In this document: positions 24,115 to 34,700 of the stretch, one piece after another
How positions within the stretch are numbered: position 1 is the stretch's first letter
Layout of the letters: each line of letters begins with the position of its first letter
Source of the DNA: Paenibacillus_AR mesotrionivorans
GTDB lineage: Bacteria > Bacillota > Bacilli > Paenibacillales > NBRC-103111
Length of the DNA stretch: 64,000 nucleotides
Direction: 5' to 3'
NCBI RefSeq assembly: GCF_046098205.1
Contig: NZ_JBJURJ010000002.1
Location: 1 to 64,000, forward strand
Program-made: the position numbers and the translations under genes
The notes under the pieces: generated by a model
Databases searched by the model: none
What the model saw: only the letters and a program-made list of their open reading frames with translations
Told to the model about the DNA's origin: nothing

Positions 24115-26020
24115 GCTCCGGCTCCTCCGTATCCCTTTTGATAATAGGGTGGGTAACAGTAACAACCGTGCCCTTCCCCCATTCACTGCTGATGCGAAGC
24201 CCAAATTCCCTGCCGAAGGTAAGCACCAGCCTGGAATGGACATTCAATAATCCGTAGCCGCTTCCGGAGATCATCCGCTCCACGGAGGCTGCCGCCTCTC
24301 CTCCCTCTGCTTGAGCGTAGCGGCTGTCCTCCGTTTCATGCAGCACGTTGTCCGCCACCCGGGCAAGACGCTCCAAGAGCTCCTGCAGCTTCTCCGGCTT
24401 TATGCCCATACCGTCATCCCGGACCTCAATCAACAGAAGGCTGCGCTCCAGTCTGGCGGAGATATGGATGGTGCCGGGACCGCGGCGCTCCTTGATGCCG
24501 TGGTAGATGGCATTCTCCACAAGAGGCTGGGTGATCAGCTTCAGCACATAAAGCCCCTCCGCTGCAGGATCAATGTGGAAGGCGTCGTTCAGCTTGCTTT
24601 GATAGCGGGTTTTCTGAATATTCATGTAGCTCCTTACATGCTCCATCTCCTGGTCCAGGCCAATTTTCTCCTGCCCCTTGCTCAGCCCGATCCGGAACAG
24701 CTTGGATAAGGACTCCACCATCTCGGAGGCCTCCGCCGCTCCGCGCTGATGGGCCAGCCAATGAATGGTATCCAGAGTGTTGTACAGAAAATGAGGTTTG
24801 ATCTGGGCCTGCAGGCTGCGCAGCTCCGCCTCCCGCTTCTGCTTCTCCTTGCGGGACACCTCCTGCATCAGACTATGGATGCGGGCCATCATCGTATTAA
24901 AGGCACGGCCGAGAATGCCGATTTCGTCCTGATGCCGTCCTGTATAGCGGATGGTCAAATCCCCCAGCTCCGCCTTTTGCATCAGCTTCATCAGCATCCA
25001 GATCGGCCGGGTGATGGAATAGGAAAGGTAGGAGGAAGCGCCCAAGCCCACCATACACACGAAAAAGACAAAACAAACCAGATAAAACCGGATTTCCCGC
25101 ATCTCGGCAACCGTTTCATGGCTGGGAAATACCCCCACTGTGGTCCATCCGGTAAACAGGGATTTTTCGTAGATGAGCTGAACATGGGTGTTGTCCACCG
25201 TCTGCGAGGTGACCCCGGACTGGCCCTTGGCAAACCACTCCATCCGCATAAACTCCGCCCAGGAATGAACCGGCGCGTAGATGGTATCTCCGCTCCCATC
25301 CAGCACCATCAGGTAACCGGATTTGCCCAGCCGCACATCCTTGATAGCCTCCGCAATCACCCTCAGCTTCAGATCGATCAGGACCACTCCCTTCACCTCC
25401 CGGGTGTCAGGATCGACAATCGCCCGTGCAGCGGAGATCAGCTCCGAATCCTTATAGTTGGAATGGTTGGCGACTCCCCAACTGCGGGGATGGCCCAGTA
25501 GCTTGAAAATCCCGTTGTTGGCCGCCGCTTCCATGTACCATGGCTCCCGGACCAGGTTGCCCGCCGATTTGGCGTACAGCTCATTGCTGATGTAGTCGCC
25601 CCGGTTATTGACCAGAAGAATGCCCGCGATCTCAGAGTGCAGGGTGGTAATCCCCTGCAGGAAGGCCCGGATGCGGTAGCGTCCGTCCGCCCCGATATCC
25701 CCCGCACCCTCCTGGGCGTTGTCGAGAAACTGGGATACGTAAGGATCAAAGCCGATAAGATAGGTATTATTTTGCATATCCGTAAAATAATTCTCGATCG
25801 TCTTATTCACCTTGTCTATCAGCTGCAGAGTATTGCCGTTCACCTGGTTCTCGATGATGTTGTTCACTGTCCAGTTGATCAGTCCTCCCAGCAGGAAGGT
25901 GGGTATGATGCTGGCCAGCAGGAAGATGGCAATCAGCTTGTAGCGGAAGGGCAGGTAGGCAATCTTGAACCGGCTGTTCACATGGATGAAGGGCCGCTGC
26001 CAGCCCCGTTTATTTGGCAT
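24083..26020 (-). CDS. Sensor histidine kinase (YesM-like, HPK7/LytS-type)
   Basis: Membrane kinase of the sugar-sensing system. Helix 1 (KLIAIFLLASIIPTFLLGGLI), a Cache-like extracellular domain, helix 2 (YLVCFVFFVCMVGLGASSYL), a HAMP region (ITRPIWMLMKLMQKAELGDL) and the His_kinase domain with the phospho-accepting His in LQAQIKPHFLYNTLD follow in order. The ATP-binding domain shows LVENAIYHGIKE, VRDDGMGI and GSGYGLLNVHSRL. The ATG at 26020 overlaps the stop of the upstream binding-protein gene (ATGCCAAATAA), which suggests coupled translation; an ATG at 26035 is also possible. About 645 aa. Confidence 0.93.
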   Translation of the reverse strand: MPNKRGWQRPFIHVNSRFKIAYLPFRYKLIAIFLLASIIPTFLLGGLINWTVNNIIENQVNGNTLQLIDKVNKTIENYFTDMQNNTYLIGFDPYVSQFLDNAQEGAGDIGADGRYRIRAFLQGITTLHSEIAGILLVNNRGDYISNELYAKSAGNLVREPWYMEAAANNGIFKLLGHPRSWGVANHSNYKDSELISAARAIVDPDTREVKGVVLIDLKLRVIAEAIKDVRLGKSGYLMVLDGSGDTIYAPVHSWAEFMRMEWFAKGQSGVTSQTVDNTHVQLIYEKSLFTGWTTVGVFPSHETVAEMREIRFYLVCFVFFVCMVGLGASSYLSYSITRPIWMLMKLMQKAELGDLTIRYTGRHQDEIGILGRAFNTMMARIHSLMQEVSRKEKQKREAELRSLQAQIKPHFLYNTLDTIHWLAHQRGAAEASEMVESLSKLFRIGLSKGQEKIGLDQEMEHVRSYMNIQKTRYQSKLNDAFHIDPAAEGLYVLKLITQPLVENAIYHGIKERRGPGTIHISARLERSLLLIEVRDDGMGIKPEKLQELLERLARVADNVLHETEDSRYAQAEGGEAAASVERMISGSGYGLLNVHSRLVLTFGREFGLRISSEWGKGTVVTVTHPIIKRDTEEPEHGKMEGSAGG

Positions 26021-27020
26021 AATAACCGTCCACATTGGCTTCCGTCACAATGGTAATGCCGGTATCCGTATTCACCGGCAGCGTGGAAACCGCCGCTCCC
26101 CGGGAGGCCGCTCCAGATTCCACCAGACCATGGTTCAGGTGAAACAGATACTGCATGGACCAATACCCCATGTTCCAGGTGCCTTGGGCCATGGTAGCGG
26201 AGATGGTGCCATTTTTGACCATATCCAGGGTCCCCTTGTCCGTATCAAAGCCGATTACCTTGACCGTTCCCTTCTTCCCCAGCTGAAGCAGAGCATTGCC
26301 GATCCCCACACCCCCGTTGGCCTGAGTCGCGAAAATCCCGGTCAAATCCGGATGCTCCTGCAGCAGCTTCACGGCGATCCGCTCCGTTTCCCGCTGGTCC
26401 CCCTTGCCGTCCTCAATGGCGATGACGCTCATACCGGGATAAGTTGCTTCTATCGCTTCCACAAACCCCTGCGTCCGTTCCTGGTGGTTGGACTGGTTAG
26501 GCTGGGTAATGATGGCGGTTTTGCCCTGCCGGTTCAACAGCTCCGCCATCTTATCCGCTGCGGTTGCCCCGGCGTTGTGATTGTTGGTGCCCAGGAAGGT
26601 TTTGACCCGGCTTGCCGTGATGCCCGAATCGAATAATACAACGGGAATACCCGCATCCACCGCTTTTTGGATGGTGGCCCCTAACGCCTCGGAATTGATG
26701 GCCGAAATGGCTATGCCGGAGGGCTTCCGGGCAATCACCTGCTCCAGCACGGTTTTTTCCTCATTGACGTCATATTGGGTCGCCCCCTTAAACTCCACCG
26801 AAACATTCAGCAGCTGGGCCGCATCCTCAAATCCCTTCAAACAATTTTTCCAATAATCAATGCCGGACTGGAAGGTAACCATCACATACTTCTCGCTGAT
26901 GGACCCCCTCAGCCCCTCTTCGGCCTGCCCGTTCTGCATCCTGAAGGGAGCCCGGCTCTGGTACACATACCCCAGAAAAGCGATAATGAGCGCCAAATAC
27001 ACCACAAGCAGCTTCTTCAT
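26010..27020 (-). CDS. Membrane-anchored sugar-binding protein, RbsB type (sensor partner)
   Basis: Family 4 periplasmic-binding fold (RbsB/YtfQ-like). The N-terminus (LLVVYLALIIAFLGYVYQS) is one hydrophobic helix without a lipobox, so the protein stays anchored. The fold is visible in YVMVTFQSGIDYWKNCLKGFEDAA, IARKPSGIAISAINSEALGATI, GIPVVLFDSGI and KVIGFDTDKGTLDMVKNG. It is the first gene of an operon with a histidine kinase and a response regulator and overlaps the kinase start. In such triads the binding protein presents sugar to the kinase; that role here is inference from gene order. A CUT2 transporter is encoded divergently. Confidence 0.88.
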   Translation of the reverse strand: MKKLLVVYLALIIAFLGYVYQSRAPFRMQNGQAEEGLRGSISEKYVMVTFQSGIDYWKNCLKGFEDAAQLLNVSVEFKGATQYDVNEEKTVLEQVIARKPSGIAISAINSEALGATIQKAVDAGIPVVLFDSGITASRVKTFLGTNNHNAGATAADKMAELLNRQGKTAIITQPNQSNHQERTQGFVEAIEATYPGMSVIAIEDGKGDQRETERIAVKLLQEHPDLTGIFATQANGGVGIGNALLQLGKKGTVKVIGFDTDKGTLDMVKNGTISATMAQGTWNMGYWSMQYLFHLNHGLVESGAASRGAAVSTLPVNTDTGITIVTEANVDGYYAK

Positions 27021-27254
27021 TCCTGTTCCTCCAAGCCCGGCCTGTTATACCCGGTGACATGTATTTCCATCATACTATTGTAACCGTTTTCTGTCTTTCG
27101 GAAAATCCTAACAATTTTATAAATTCCATACTTAAAAAAGGTTATTTTTTATAAAAAACGTTCGTTTTCCTCGAAAGACGGTCCGTTGGGCACGATGCTA
27201 TATTCAGGTTGCGGCCGGAAAGGCCTGCACATATTCGGGAGAGGGGCAATAAAA

Positions 27255-28367
27255 ATGAGGAAAGCTCTGGTCTTGTCCATTATATTCGCGATGATGTTTG
27301 CTGTGGCCGCCTGCGGCAGCTCCGGGGGCGCATCGTCTGAGGGAGCCGGTTCAACCAAAGCGCCGGCAGATGCAAAAGCCGGGTTTGTAGGTATCTCCAT
27401 GCCGACCAAGTCCTCGGAGCGCTGGGTGCATGACGGGGAAAACATGGTGAAGGAATTCCAGAAAATCGGCTACAAAACCGACCTCCAATACGGGGAGGAT
27501 GTGGTGGAAAACCAGGTGTCCCAGATCGAAAACATGATTACCAAGGGAGTCAATGTGCTGGTTATTGCCCCGATTGACGGCGAATCCATGACCGATGTGC
27601 TCAAAAAAGCCCATGACAAGAATATCTCCGTTATCGCCTATGACCGGTTGATCAAAAAAAGCGAGTATGTCAGCTATTATGCCACCTTTGACAACTTTAA
27701 GGTAGGAGTGCTGCAAGCCTCCTACATCGAGGACAAACTGGGGCTGAAGGACGGCAAAGGACCGTTTACCATCGAGCTGTTTGCCGGTTCGCCCGACGAC
27801 AACAATGCCCACTTTTTCTTTGATGGCGCCATGTCCGTGCTGAAGCCCTATATGGACTCCGGCAAGCTTGTGGTCAAGAGTAAACAAACCAACTTCGATC
27901 AGGTAGCCACTCTCCGGTGGGACGGCGCCACCGCCCAATCCCGGATGGATAATCTGCTCAGCAAAAATTACTCCAGCGACAAGGTAAGCGCCGTGCTCTC
28001 CCCGTATGACGGCATCAGCATCGGCATTATCTCCTCTCTGAAGGGTGTGGGCTACGGGTCGGCAGGCAAGCCAATGCCTGTCATTACAGGGCAAGACGCG
28101 GAGCTTGCCTCCATCAAGTCCATTATTGCCGGTGAACAAACCTCCACGGTTTACAAGGATACCCGGGAGCTTGCCAAGAAGGCCGTCCAAATGGCGGATA
28201 CCGTCCTGAAGGGCGGAACCGTCGAGGTAAATGATTCGAAAACCTACAACAACGGAGCCAAGGTTGTTCCGTCCTACCTGCTTCAGCCCGTGTCCGTGGA
28301 TAAGTCCAATTACGAAAAGGTATTGGTGGAGGGCGGCTACTACACCAAGGAGCAGCTGTCCAAATAA
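27255..28367 (+). CDS. chvE: Multiple-monosaccharide ABC transporter binding lipoprotein (ChvE type)
   Basis: Binding component for monosaccharides such as xylose, glucose or galactose (known of ChvE). Signal peptide with lipobox VAAC (Cys20), then AGFVGISMPTKSSERWVHDGENM, the block VNVLVIAPIDGESMTDVLKKA and VIAYDRLI, all characteristic of the ChvE/XylF branch. ATG 27255 is preceded by GAGGGG eight bases upstream (370 aa). The upstream 234 bp shared with the divergent sensor operon have a TATATT -10 candidate but no good -35, which suits an activated promoter. A hairpin follows in the gap before the ATPase gene. Confidence 0.92.
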   Translation: MRKALVLSIIFAMMFAVAACGSSGGASSEGAGSTKAPADAKAGFVGISMPTKSSERWVHDGENMVKEFQKIGYKTDLQYGEDVVENQVSQIENMITKGVNVLVIAPIDGESMTDVLKKAHDKNISVIAYDRLIKKSEYVSYYATFDNFKVGVLQASYIEDKLGLKDGKGPFTIELFAGSPDDNNAHFFFDGAMSVLKPYMDSGKLVVKSKQTNFDQVATLRWDGATAQSRMDNLLSKNYSSDKVSAVLSPYDGISIGIISSLKGVGYGSAGKPMPVITGQDAELASIKSIIAGEQTSTVYKDTRELAKKAVQMADTVLKGGTVEVNDSKTYNNGAKVVPSYLLQPVSVDKSNYEKVLVEGGYYTKEQLSK

Positions 28368-28395
28368 GCTGCCGTTAACCGATAAGGGGTATGCT

Positions 28396-28427
28396 CCAGG
28401 CCTCGCCATGGCGGTGCCGGATCCTGG
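28396..28427 (+). promoter_or_regulatory. Intercistronic stem-loop between chvE and mmsA
   Basis: CCAGG (28396-28400) pairs with CCTGG (28423-28427), with an inner CGCC/GGCG stem. There is no T-run. Such loops often protect the more abundant binding-protein mRNA; that is inference here. Confidence 0.4.
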
Positions 28428-28465
28428 GGCTGCCCCCTTCGACTACAGAAAGGTACGGTGATCGT

Positions 28466-30025
28466 ATGCCGGGAAATATATTGGAAATGCGCAGCATCAC
28501 TAAGACATTCCCTGGAGTCAAGGCGCTTTCCGATGTCAACCTGCAGGTGAAGGAAGGGGAAATCCATGCCCTCATGGGTGAAAACGGCGCCGGAAAGTCC
28601 ACTCTGATGAAGGTGCTCAGCGGTGTATATCCCCATGGCACGTACGAAGGGGACATTCTGTTTAAGGGCCAGGTTTGCGCCTTCCGGGACATCAAACAAA
28701 GCGAAGAGCTGGGTATTGTCATTATACACCAGGAGCTGGCGTTAATCCCTTATTTGTCCATAGCGGAGAATATCTTTCTGGGCAACGAGCAAGCCAAACA
28801 CGGCATTGTCAACTGGCATGAGACTTCGGTCAGAACCAAGGAGCTTCTGAAAAAGGTCGGGCTGGACGAATCTCCGCAAACGCTGGTTACCGATATCGGG
28901 GTTGGCAAGCAGCAGCTGGTGGAGATCGCCAAGGCCCTGTCCAAGAAGGTCCAGCTGCTGATCCTGGACGAACCTACGGCAGCCCTAAACGAAGAGGACA
29001 GCGGGAACCTGCTGAACCTGCTGCTGGAATTCAAGAAGCAGGGCATCACGTCGATTATGATTTCGCACAAGCTGAATGAAATATCCCGGGTGGCCGACTC
29101 CATCACCATCATCCGCGACGGCCAAACCATCGAAACGCTGGATGTGAAGCTGGATCAGGTGAACGAGGACCGGATCATCAAGGGGATGGTTGGCCGGGAT
29201 CTCACCCAGCGGTATCCCTCCCGGAGCTCCCCGATCGGTTCGGTTATGTTCGAGGTGAAGGACTGGAATGTGTATCATCCTCTCCACCCCGACCGGAAGG
29301 TCATCGACCAGGCTCATTTCCATATCAAAAAGGGCGAAGTTGTAGGCATTGCGGGGCTGATGGGCTCCGGCAGGACGGAGCTGGCCATGAGTATATTCGG
29401 CAGGTCCTACGGCAAAAAAATAACCGGCCAGGTGCTGAAGGACGGCAGAGAAATCCGGCTCAACAGTATTCCGGAGGCGATCAAACACGGCATTTCGTAT
29501 GTAACGGAGGACCGGAAGCACTACGGGCTCATTCTGATCGACGATATCAAACGCAATATCACCCTCTCCAATCTGGGACGGATTTCCCGGCATACCGTTG
29601 TCAATGACAATGAGGAGATTGTGCAGGCGGAATCGTTCCGCCAGAAAATGAATATCAAATCCCCCTCCATTCTGCAGAAAACCGGGAACCTGAGCGGCGG
29701 CAACCAGCAGAAGGTGGTGCTGAGCAAATGGATGTTTGCCGAGCCGGACATTCTGATCCTGGACGAACCCACACGCGGCATCGATGTGGGCGCCAAATAC
29801 GAAATTTATACCATCATTAATGATCTGGCCGCTCTAGGCAAGGGTGTGCTGATCATTTCATCCGAGCTTCCGGAGATCCTTGGCATGTGCGACCGGATTT
29901 ATATTATGAGTGAAGGTGCCATTACTGGAGAACTGACCCGGGATGAGGCCTCCCAGGAAGCCATCGCCAAGCTTATGACGAAAACAAGGGGGAACTCCCG
30001 TGGCCATGCTGACCAAGCTGTTTAA
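28466..30025 (+). CDS. mmsA: Multiple-monosaccharide ABC transporter ATPase (MmsA/GguA type)
   Basis: Double-cassette CUT2 ATPase (519 aa). The first half has Walker A GENGAGKST (residues 38-46), a degenerate signature GVGKQQLVEIAKAL and Walker B LLILDEPTAAL. The second half has a weaker Walker A (GLMGSGRTEL), signature LSGGNQQK and Walker B ILILDEPTRGIDVG. Asymmetric cassettes are normal for RbsA/XylG/GguA. ATG 28466 is used; the frame opens earlier (28391) but without homology. It overlaps the permease gene by 26 bp. Confidence 0.94.
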   Translation: MPGNILEMRSITKTFPGVKALSDVNLQVKEGEIHALMGENGAGKSTLMKVLSGVYPHGTYEGDILFKGQVCAFRDIKQSEELGIVIIHQELALIPYLSIAENIFLGNEQAKHGIVNWHETSVRTKELLKKVGLDESPQTLVTDIGVGKQQLVEIAKALSKKVQLLILDEPTAALNEEDSGNLLNLLLEFKKQGITSIMISHKLNEISRVADSITIIRDGQTIETLDVKLDQVNEDRIIKGMVGRDLTQRYPSRSSPIGSVMFEVKDWNVYHPLHPDRKVIDQAHFHIKKGEVVGIAGLMGSGRTELAMSIFGRSYGKKITGQVLKDGREIRLNSIPEAIKHGISYVTEDRKHYGLILIDDIKRNITLSNLGRISRHTVVNDNEEIVQAESFRQKMNIKSPSILQKTGNLSGGNQQKVVLSKWMFAEPDILILDEPTRGIDVGAKYEIYTIINDLAALGKGVLIISSELPEILGMCDRIYIMSEGAITGELTRDEASQEAIAKLMTKTRGNSRGHADQAV

Positions 30026-31157
30026 GAATAATATCCGCCAATACGGCATGATTATCGCCCTGGTGCTGATTTCGGTGCTGTTCCAGATTCTGTCCGGCGG
30101 CACCCTCCTCAAGCCTCTGAATGTCACCAACCTGATTCTCCAGAACAGCTATATTCTGGTGCTGGCCATCGGGATGCTGCTGGTGATTATCACCGGCAAT
30201 ATCGATTTGTCCGTGGGCTCCGTGGCCGCCTTCGTAGGTGCCATCTCGGGGGTGCTGATGGTATCACAGAAGATTCCGTTCCTGCCCTCCGTGCTGATCT
30301 GTCTGTTGATCGGAGCGGCCGTCGGGGCTTGGCAGGGCTTTTGGGTGGCATATGTGCGGATCCCCGCCTTTATTGTCACCCTGGCCGGTATGCTGCTGTT
30401 CCGCGGGCTGACCATGATTGTGCTCAAGGGCATGTCTCTTGCCCCTTACCCCAAGACATTCCAAAAGATCAGCTCCGGTTTTATCCATGATCCCTTCGGC
30501 GGCCGTGTGCATCTGTTGACCCTGCTTATTGGGGCAGCCCTGTCGGTGCTTTACATTTATATGGAGATGCACAGCCGCCGCTCCAAGCTCCGGTACCAGT
30601 TCGATGTGCTGCCTCCGGCCTGGTTCGCCGTCCAGATGATTCTGGTCGTACTGGTAATTAATCTGTTCACCTGGGTGCTGGCGCAGTACAACGGCATCCC
30701 CAACATTCTCATCCTGCTGGCGGCCTTGGTGGCGGTGTATTCCTTCGTGATGAACAAAACGGTGATGGGGCGCCATATTTACGCTCTGGGCGGCAATGAA
30801 AAAGCCGCCAAGCTGTCCGGTGTCAAAACCAAAGCCGTCACCTTCTGGGTATTCGTGAACATGGGTGTGCTGGCGGCCATGTCCGGCCTTGTATTCGCCG
30901 CCCGGCTGAACGCGGCCACCCCCAAAGCGGGCACCAACTTCGAGCTGGATGCCATCGCGGCCTGCTTCATCGGCGGCGCCTCCGCTACAGGAGGGGTGGG
31001 CACCGTACTGGGCGCCATTATCGGCGGGCTGGTTATGGGCGTGATGAACAACGGCATGTCCCTGGTAGGGTTGGGCATCGACTGGCAGCAGGGCATCAAG
31101 GGACTGGTGCTGCTGTTCGCCGTGGGCTTCGATATCTACAATAAGTCGAAGGCATAG
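30000..31157 (+). CDS. mmsB: Multiple-monosaccharide ABC transporter permease (MmsB/GguB type)
   Basis: Membrane subunit of the ChvE-dependent importer. It contains the CUT2 hallmark LVIITGNIDLSVGSVAAFVG, then PAFIVTLAGMLLFRG, and near the end AACFIGGASATGGVGTVLGA and LGIDWQQGIKGLVLLFAVGFD. About ten hydrophobic segments and 385 aa fit GguB, which is longer than RbsC. The GTG start has GGGGG seven bases upstream; an ATG at 30006 is the alternative. Last gene of its operon; a palindrome with a T-run follows. Confidence 0.93.
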   Translation: MAMLTKLFKNNIRQYGMIIALVLISVLFQILSGGTLLKPLNVTNLILQNSYILVLAIGMLLVIITGNIDLSVGSVAAFVGAISGVLMVSQKIPFLPSVLICLLIGAAVGAWQGFWVAYVRIPAFIVTLAGMLLFRGLTMIVLKGMSLAPYPKTFQKISSGFIHDPFGGRVHLLTLLIGAALSVLYIYMEMHSRRSKLRYQFDVLPPAWFAVQMILVVLVINLFTWVLAQYNGIPNILILLAALVAVYSFVMNKTVMGRHIYALGGNEKAAKLSGVKTKAVTFWVFVNMGVLAAMSGLVFAARLNAATPKAGTNFELDAIAACFIGGASATGGVGTVLGAIIGGLVMGVMNNGMSLVGLGIDWQQGIKGLVLLFAVGFDIYNKSKA

Positions 31158-31208
31158 GGAATGCCGAAGTAGTAGGAGTAGCACGGAGGTAACGGGCATC
31201 AGCGGCGC

Positions 31209-31351
31209 TAAAGAATCTGAGCAGCGTTATTTGCCCGAATATGGGCATGTTTAAAATCTAACGAATCTCAACCCCGCTAATAGCGTGTGAGAGATTCGTT
31301 AGATTTTTGCAATGCCCGTTATTCATAGAATAGCGTGCGGGAGATTCGTTA
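31209..31351. repeat. 143-bp relative of the composite palindromic element; its core may end the mmsB transcript
   Basis: Half-sites of TAACGAATCT type start at 31209 (as TAAAGAATCT) and 31259; inverted copies end at 31301 and 31351. The outer spacing is again exactly 50 bp but the core is 43 bp instead of 83. The core forms a long stem (AAATCTAACGAATCTC with GAGATTCGTTAGATTT, 31254-31306) followed by T, so it may serve as the terminator of the transporter operon. Confidence 0.7.
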
Positions 31352-31443
31352 GCCAAACCATGCAGCCAGTTTATTGCTTCCTCGTCGAACATCCGAATGT
31401 GGTTGGAACTGCGCTGGACGCTGGGCACCTGGTGCCGATGCTG

Positions 31444-31626
31444 TAACGGAACGATGCGACTCTTAGCTGGCACAATACGCCGGATTGGAAACGTAACGGA
31501 ACTCCGCGACTCTTACAGCTCATTTTATCTGCTTTTCCCCCACTTCTATGCCTCTAAGGGTCGGAGAGTTCCGTTAAAAAACCGCAGCAGCCATTTTCGC
31601 CGTCTAAGCGCCGCTCCGTTCCGTTA
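31444..31626. repeat. 183-bp composite palindromic intergenic element, copy 3 (left of CIS genes)
   Basis: Forward half-sites start at 31444 and 31494, inverted ones end at 31576 and 31626. It aligns without gaps, in the same orientation, with the copy at 57396-57578 (for example TCTTACAGCTC and CTATGCCTCTAAG, and GTCGGAGAGTTCCGTTA). The gap 31158-31781 holds only this, the 143-bp relative and a terminator. Confidence 0.85.
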
Positions 31627-31705
31627 CAGCTTATGCTACTCTGCCGCTGAGGCAGCTTGTGCCTGCACGCATACGCCTGACTGCCAAACCGGACGCACCC
31701 ATCAC

Positions 31706-31755
31706 AAAAAAGCCGGGCGGAAACACATGCGTTTTTCCGCCCGGTCTTTTTTATT
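31706..31755. terminator. Strong (bidirectional) terminator at the end of the injection-system operon
   Basis: CCGGGCGGAAA pairs with TTTCCGCCCGG. On the minus strand the stem is followed by CTTTTTTG and on the plus strand by TCTTTTTTATT, so it can end transcription from both sides. It lies 27 bp after the stop of the large fibre gene. Confidence 0.9.
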
Positions 31756-31781
31756 GGGGGCTGTTGGGACAGCCCCTTGGA

Positions 31782-34700
31782 TTATATAGCCGTTAATCCG
31801 GCCACCTGCTTTTGCAGCGCCTTCAGCTGCCGCTGCATATCGGCTGCATCATTCTGCTGCTTCTTCACCACGCTGGTCAATACGCCGATAATATCCATCA
31901 GCACAACAGACTTGCCGTCTGCAGTCGTGAAGCTGTCCGGCACCTCTTCTGCAATAAAGCCGATATTCTCTCTTTTGGCGCTGTCCTTCAAGTATTGGAA
32001 GGTGACGGGTTTCAGCTTGCCCAACAGCTCCAATGCCCGCTTTGCAGGCAAGCCGGAGATATTCTCCTTGAAGCTCCGGGAGGAGGTCTGCGAGAAATTG
32101 GCTGCCCGCATATTGCCCTCTACATCCAGCTTGAAATCCTCCGACGCCTCCTTGCCGATCCCCACATTCTGGGCTGAATCCACGGTTATGGCGCCTGCCA
32201 GCTCCGCCAGCTTCTCATGGGAATGATCCTTGTAAGCGAAAGGCTTCAGCTCCCCTTCCACTCCCGCCAGCCATTCGCCTTCCGTCTCATCCCAAGCCAA
32301 ACATGCTTTGGGATCCGACCCCCGCAGCGTTTCCAGCCCGTGGTTTACTGCCAAATGCCCGGTGATCACGGCATCCTTGGCAACCAAATCACCGCTGACT
32401 GCCGCGTTGGCCACAGACAGGCCGCCGCTAATTTCGGCATCCTGCACAATGAGAATACCGCTGATGGTGGCATCCTTGGCGGTGAAGGTTCCGTTGAAGG
32501 CGGCGTCCTTGGCGGTCAGCAGGCTGCTTACGAAAGCATCCTTCACTGTCAACACTGTGGCAACCGCCGCTTCCTGCACCGTCAGCTTGCCGCTGACCGC
32601 TGCATCCCCGCTGACGTCCAGCTTGACTGCAGGTGCGGAGGTGCCGATGCCCAGGTTGCCGTCCTTGATCTTCAAGGCCCCGCTCAAATCCGTCAGCTCC
32701 TGATGCGTATGACCGCTGTAGGATAGCTGGCGCAGACTGCCCTCCACACCGGCCTGCCATTCTCCCAAGGTCTCGTCCCACACAAATCTCGCCTTGGGTT
32801 TTGCTCCTCTGACCGTTGTGATGCCCTGACTGAAGGACGCACTTCCGCTGAAGGCGGCATCCTTGGCGGTCAGCAGGCTGCTTACGGAAGCATCCTTCAC
32901 CGTCAATGCGGTGACAACCGCCACCTCATTCACCGTCAGCTTGCCGCTGACAGCTGCATTCCCGCTGACGTCCAGCTTGGCAGCAGGTGCGGAGGTGCCG
33001 ATTCCAATGTTGCCATCCTTCACCTTTAGTGCGCCGCTAATGTCCGACAGCTCCTGGTGCGTATGGCCGCTGTACGAAAGCTGGCGCAGGCTGCCCTCCA
33101 CACCAACCTGCCATTCCTCCACAGTCTCGTTCCACACGATTCTTGCCTTGGGTTTTGTTCCTCTGTCCGTGGTTATCCCCTGGCTGAAGACTGCGCTTCC
33201 GCCAAAGGCGGCATCCTTGGCGGTGAAGCTGCCGCTTACATTCGCACTCAGCGCAGTCAAGGAAGTGCTGAATATACCTTCCGCTGCTGTGACCTTTCCT
33301 GAAATACGGGCATCGCCGGATACATCCAGCTTGGCCGCCGGAGCAGGATTGCCGATCCCGATATTGCCCGCATCAATGCTGATGGCGGAGGTTAAACCGC
33401 TCAAACCCGTAAACTCGGGGTGGGTATGCCCCTTGAACTCAAGAGCCTGCAGATGATCCGACACCCCAGCCACCCATTGACGCCCGGCTTCACTCCAGAC
33501 CATTTGCGCCGGGAGCTCCGTTCCGCCACGGTACACCTCAAGACCGCCGTCATTCTCAAGCGGTGTGGCACGCGGCTCGTACTTGTTCACCCTGATGATG
33601 TTATCCTCTACCTCGAGTGTGGTCGTATTGATGGTAACCACATCGCCGTTTACCGTCAGGTTGCCGGCCACTGTAAGATCCTTGGAGATAAGGGCGCTTC
33701 CGGCAGTTAATTGGCCTTCGACACTGGCCGACCCCTTCATTACAGCTGGGCCTTTAATTTCGGCTGTTCCCGTCTCCAGCTTGCCGTTCACACTTGCAGC
33801 ACCTTGAACCTCCAGCTTGCCGCTTATACTTGCAGCTCCCTGAACATCCAGTCTGTTCTTGGGTGCGGCGGTGCCGATGCCCACATTTCCATCCTTCGTG
33901 ACGCCCAATGCGACGGTATCCGCAGGTGTCCGGACATCCAGAAGCGCCAGCGGAGCAATCGTTCCTATTCCCACCTTGCCTTCCTTATCCGCACAAATGG
34001 CAATGGTGTCCGCCAGCTCATTGTAAAGCTTGTTTTGTCCGCCTCTGGGTGTCCCCAGCTCAGACCGCGTAACTCCATCGCCGTAGAACCAGACCCCTTT
34101 GTCGTTATCCCATTCAATCTTCGCTGTAGGCAATTCCTTACCCTTGTCATCCTGTCCCCGGGGAGCTTCGAAGCGGCTTGTTATCAGCCGGCCGGCAATG
34201 GTAAGCTTTTCGCTGACCGATACATCCGCTGCCTGCACCGTCTTATTGAAAGCTGCCGCACCGTTGAAGGTGGCTTCCTGTTGAGCCGTGACCGCACCGG
34301 AGAAGGTTGCCGCACCGGCCACCTCCGTCTCCGTACGGAACAGAGCCTTGCCCGCCACATCCAGCGCCTCGGTGGGATTATCCGTGCCGATGCCCATTCT
34401 GCCGCTGCGGGTCAGACTCAGCACCGTTTTGTCTGCTGTTCCCAGCTTCCAGCGGTCTTTGACCCACTTGATCTGAGCCTTCGTTTCCGTCCCCTGGGGA
34501 ACCTCCAGGCCGTCTCCCACCGAGAGCGTTCCCGCAATGGCCGCACTGGCTGCCGAAACCGCTCCTTTAATGTCGGCTTTGGCTGCCTGCAACCCTCCCG
34601 CTGCCGTCACATTGCCATCCTTGTCCGCCATGAAAACTGCTAGTTTGTCCGCTGTCCCCATCTGCCACTGACCCTTGGCCTCATTCCATACCAGACGCGC

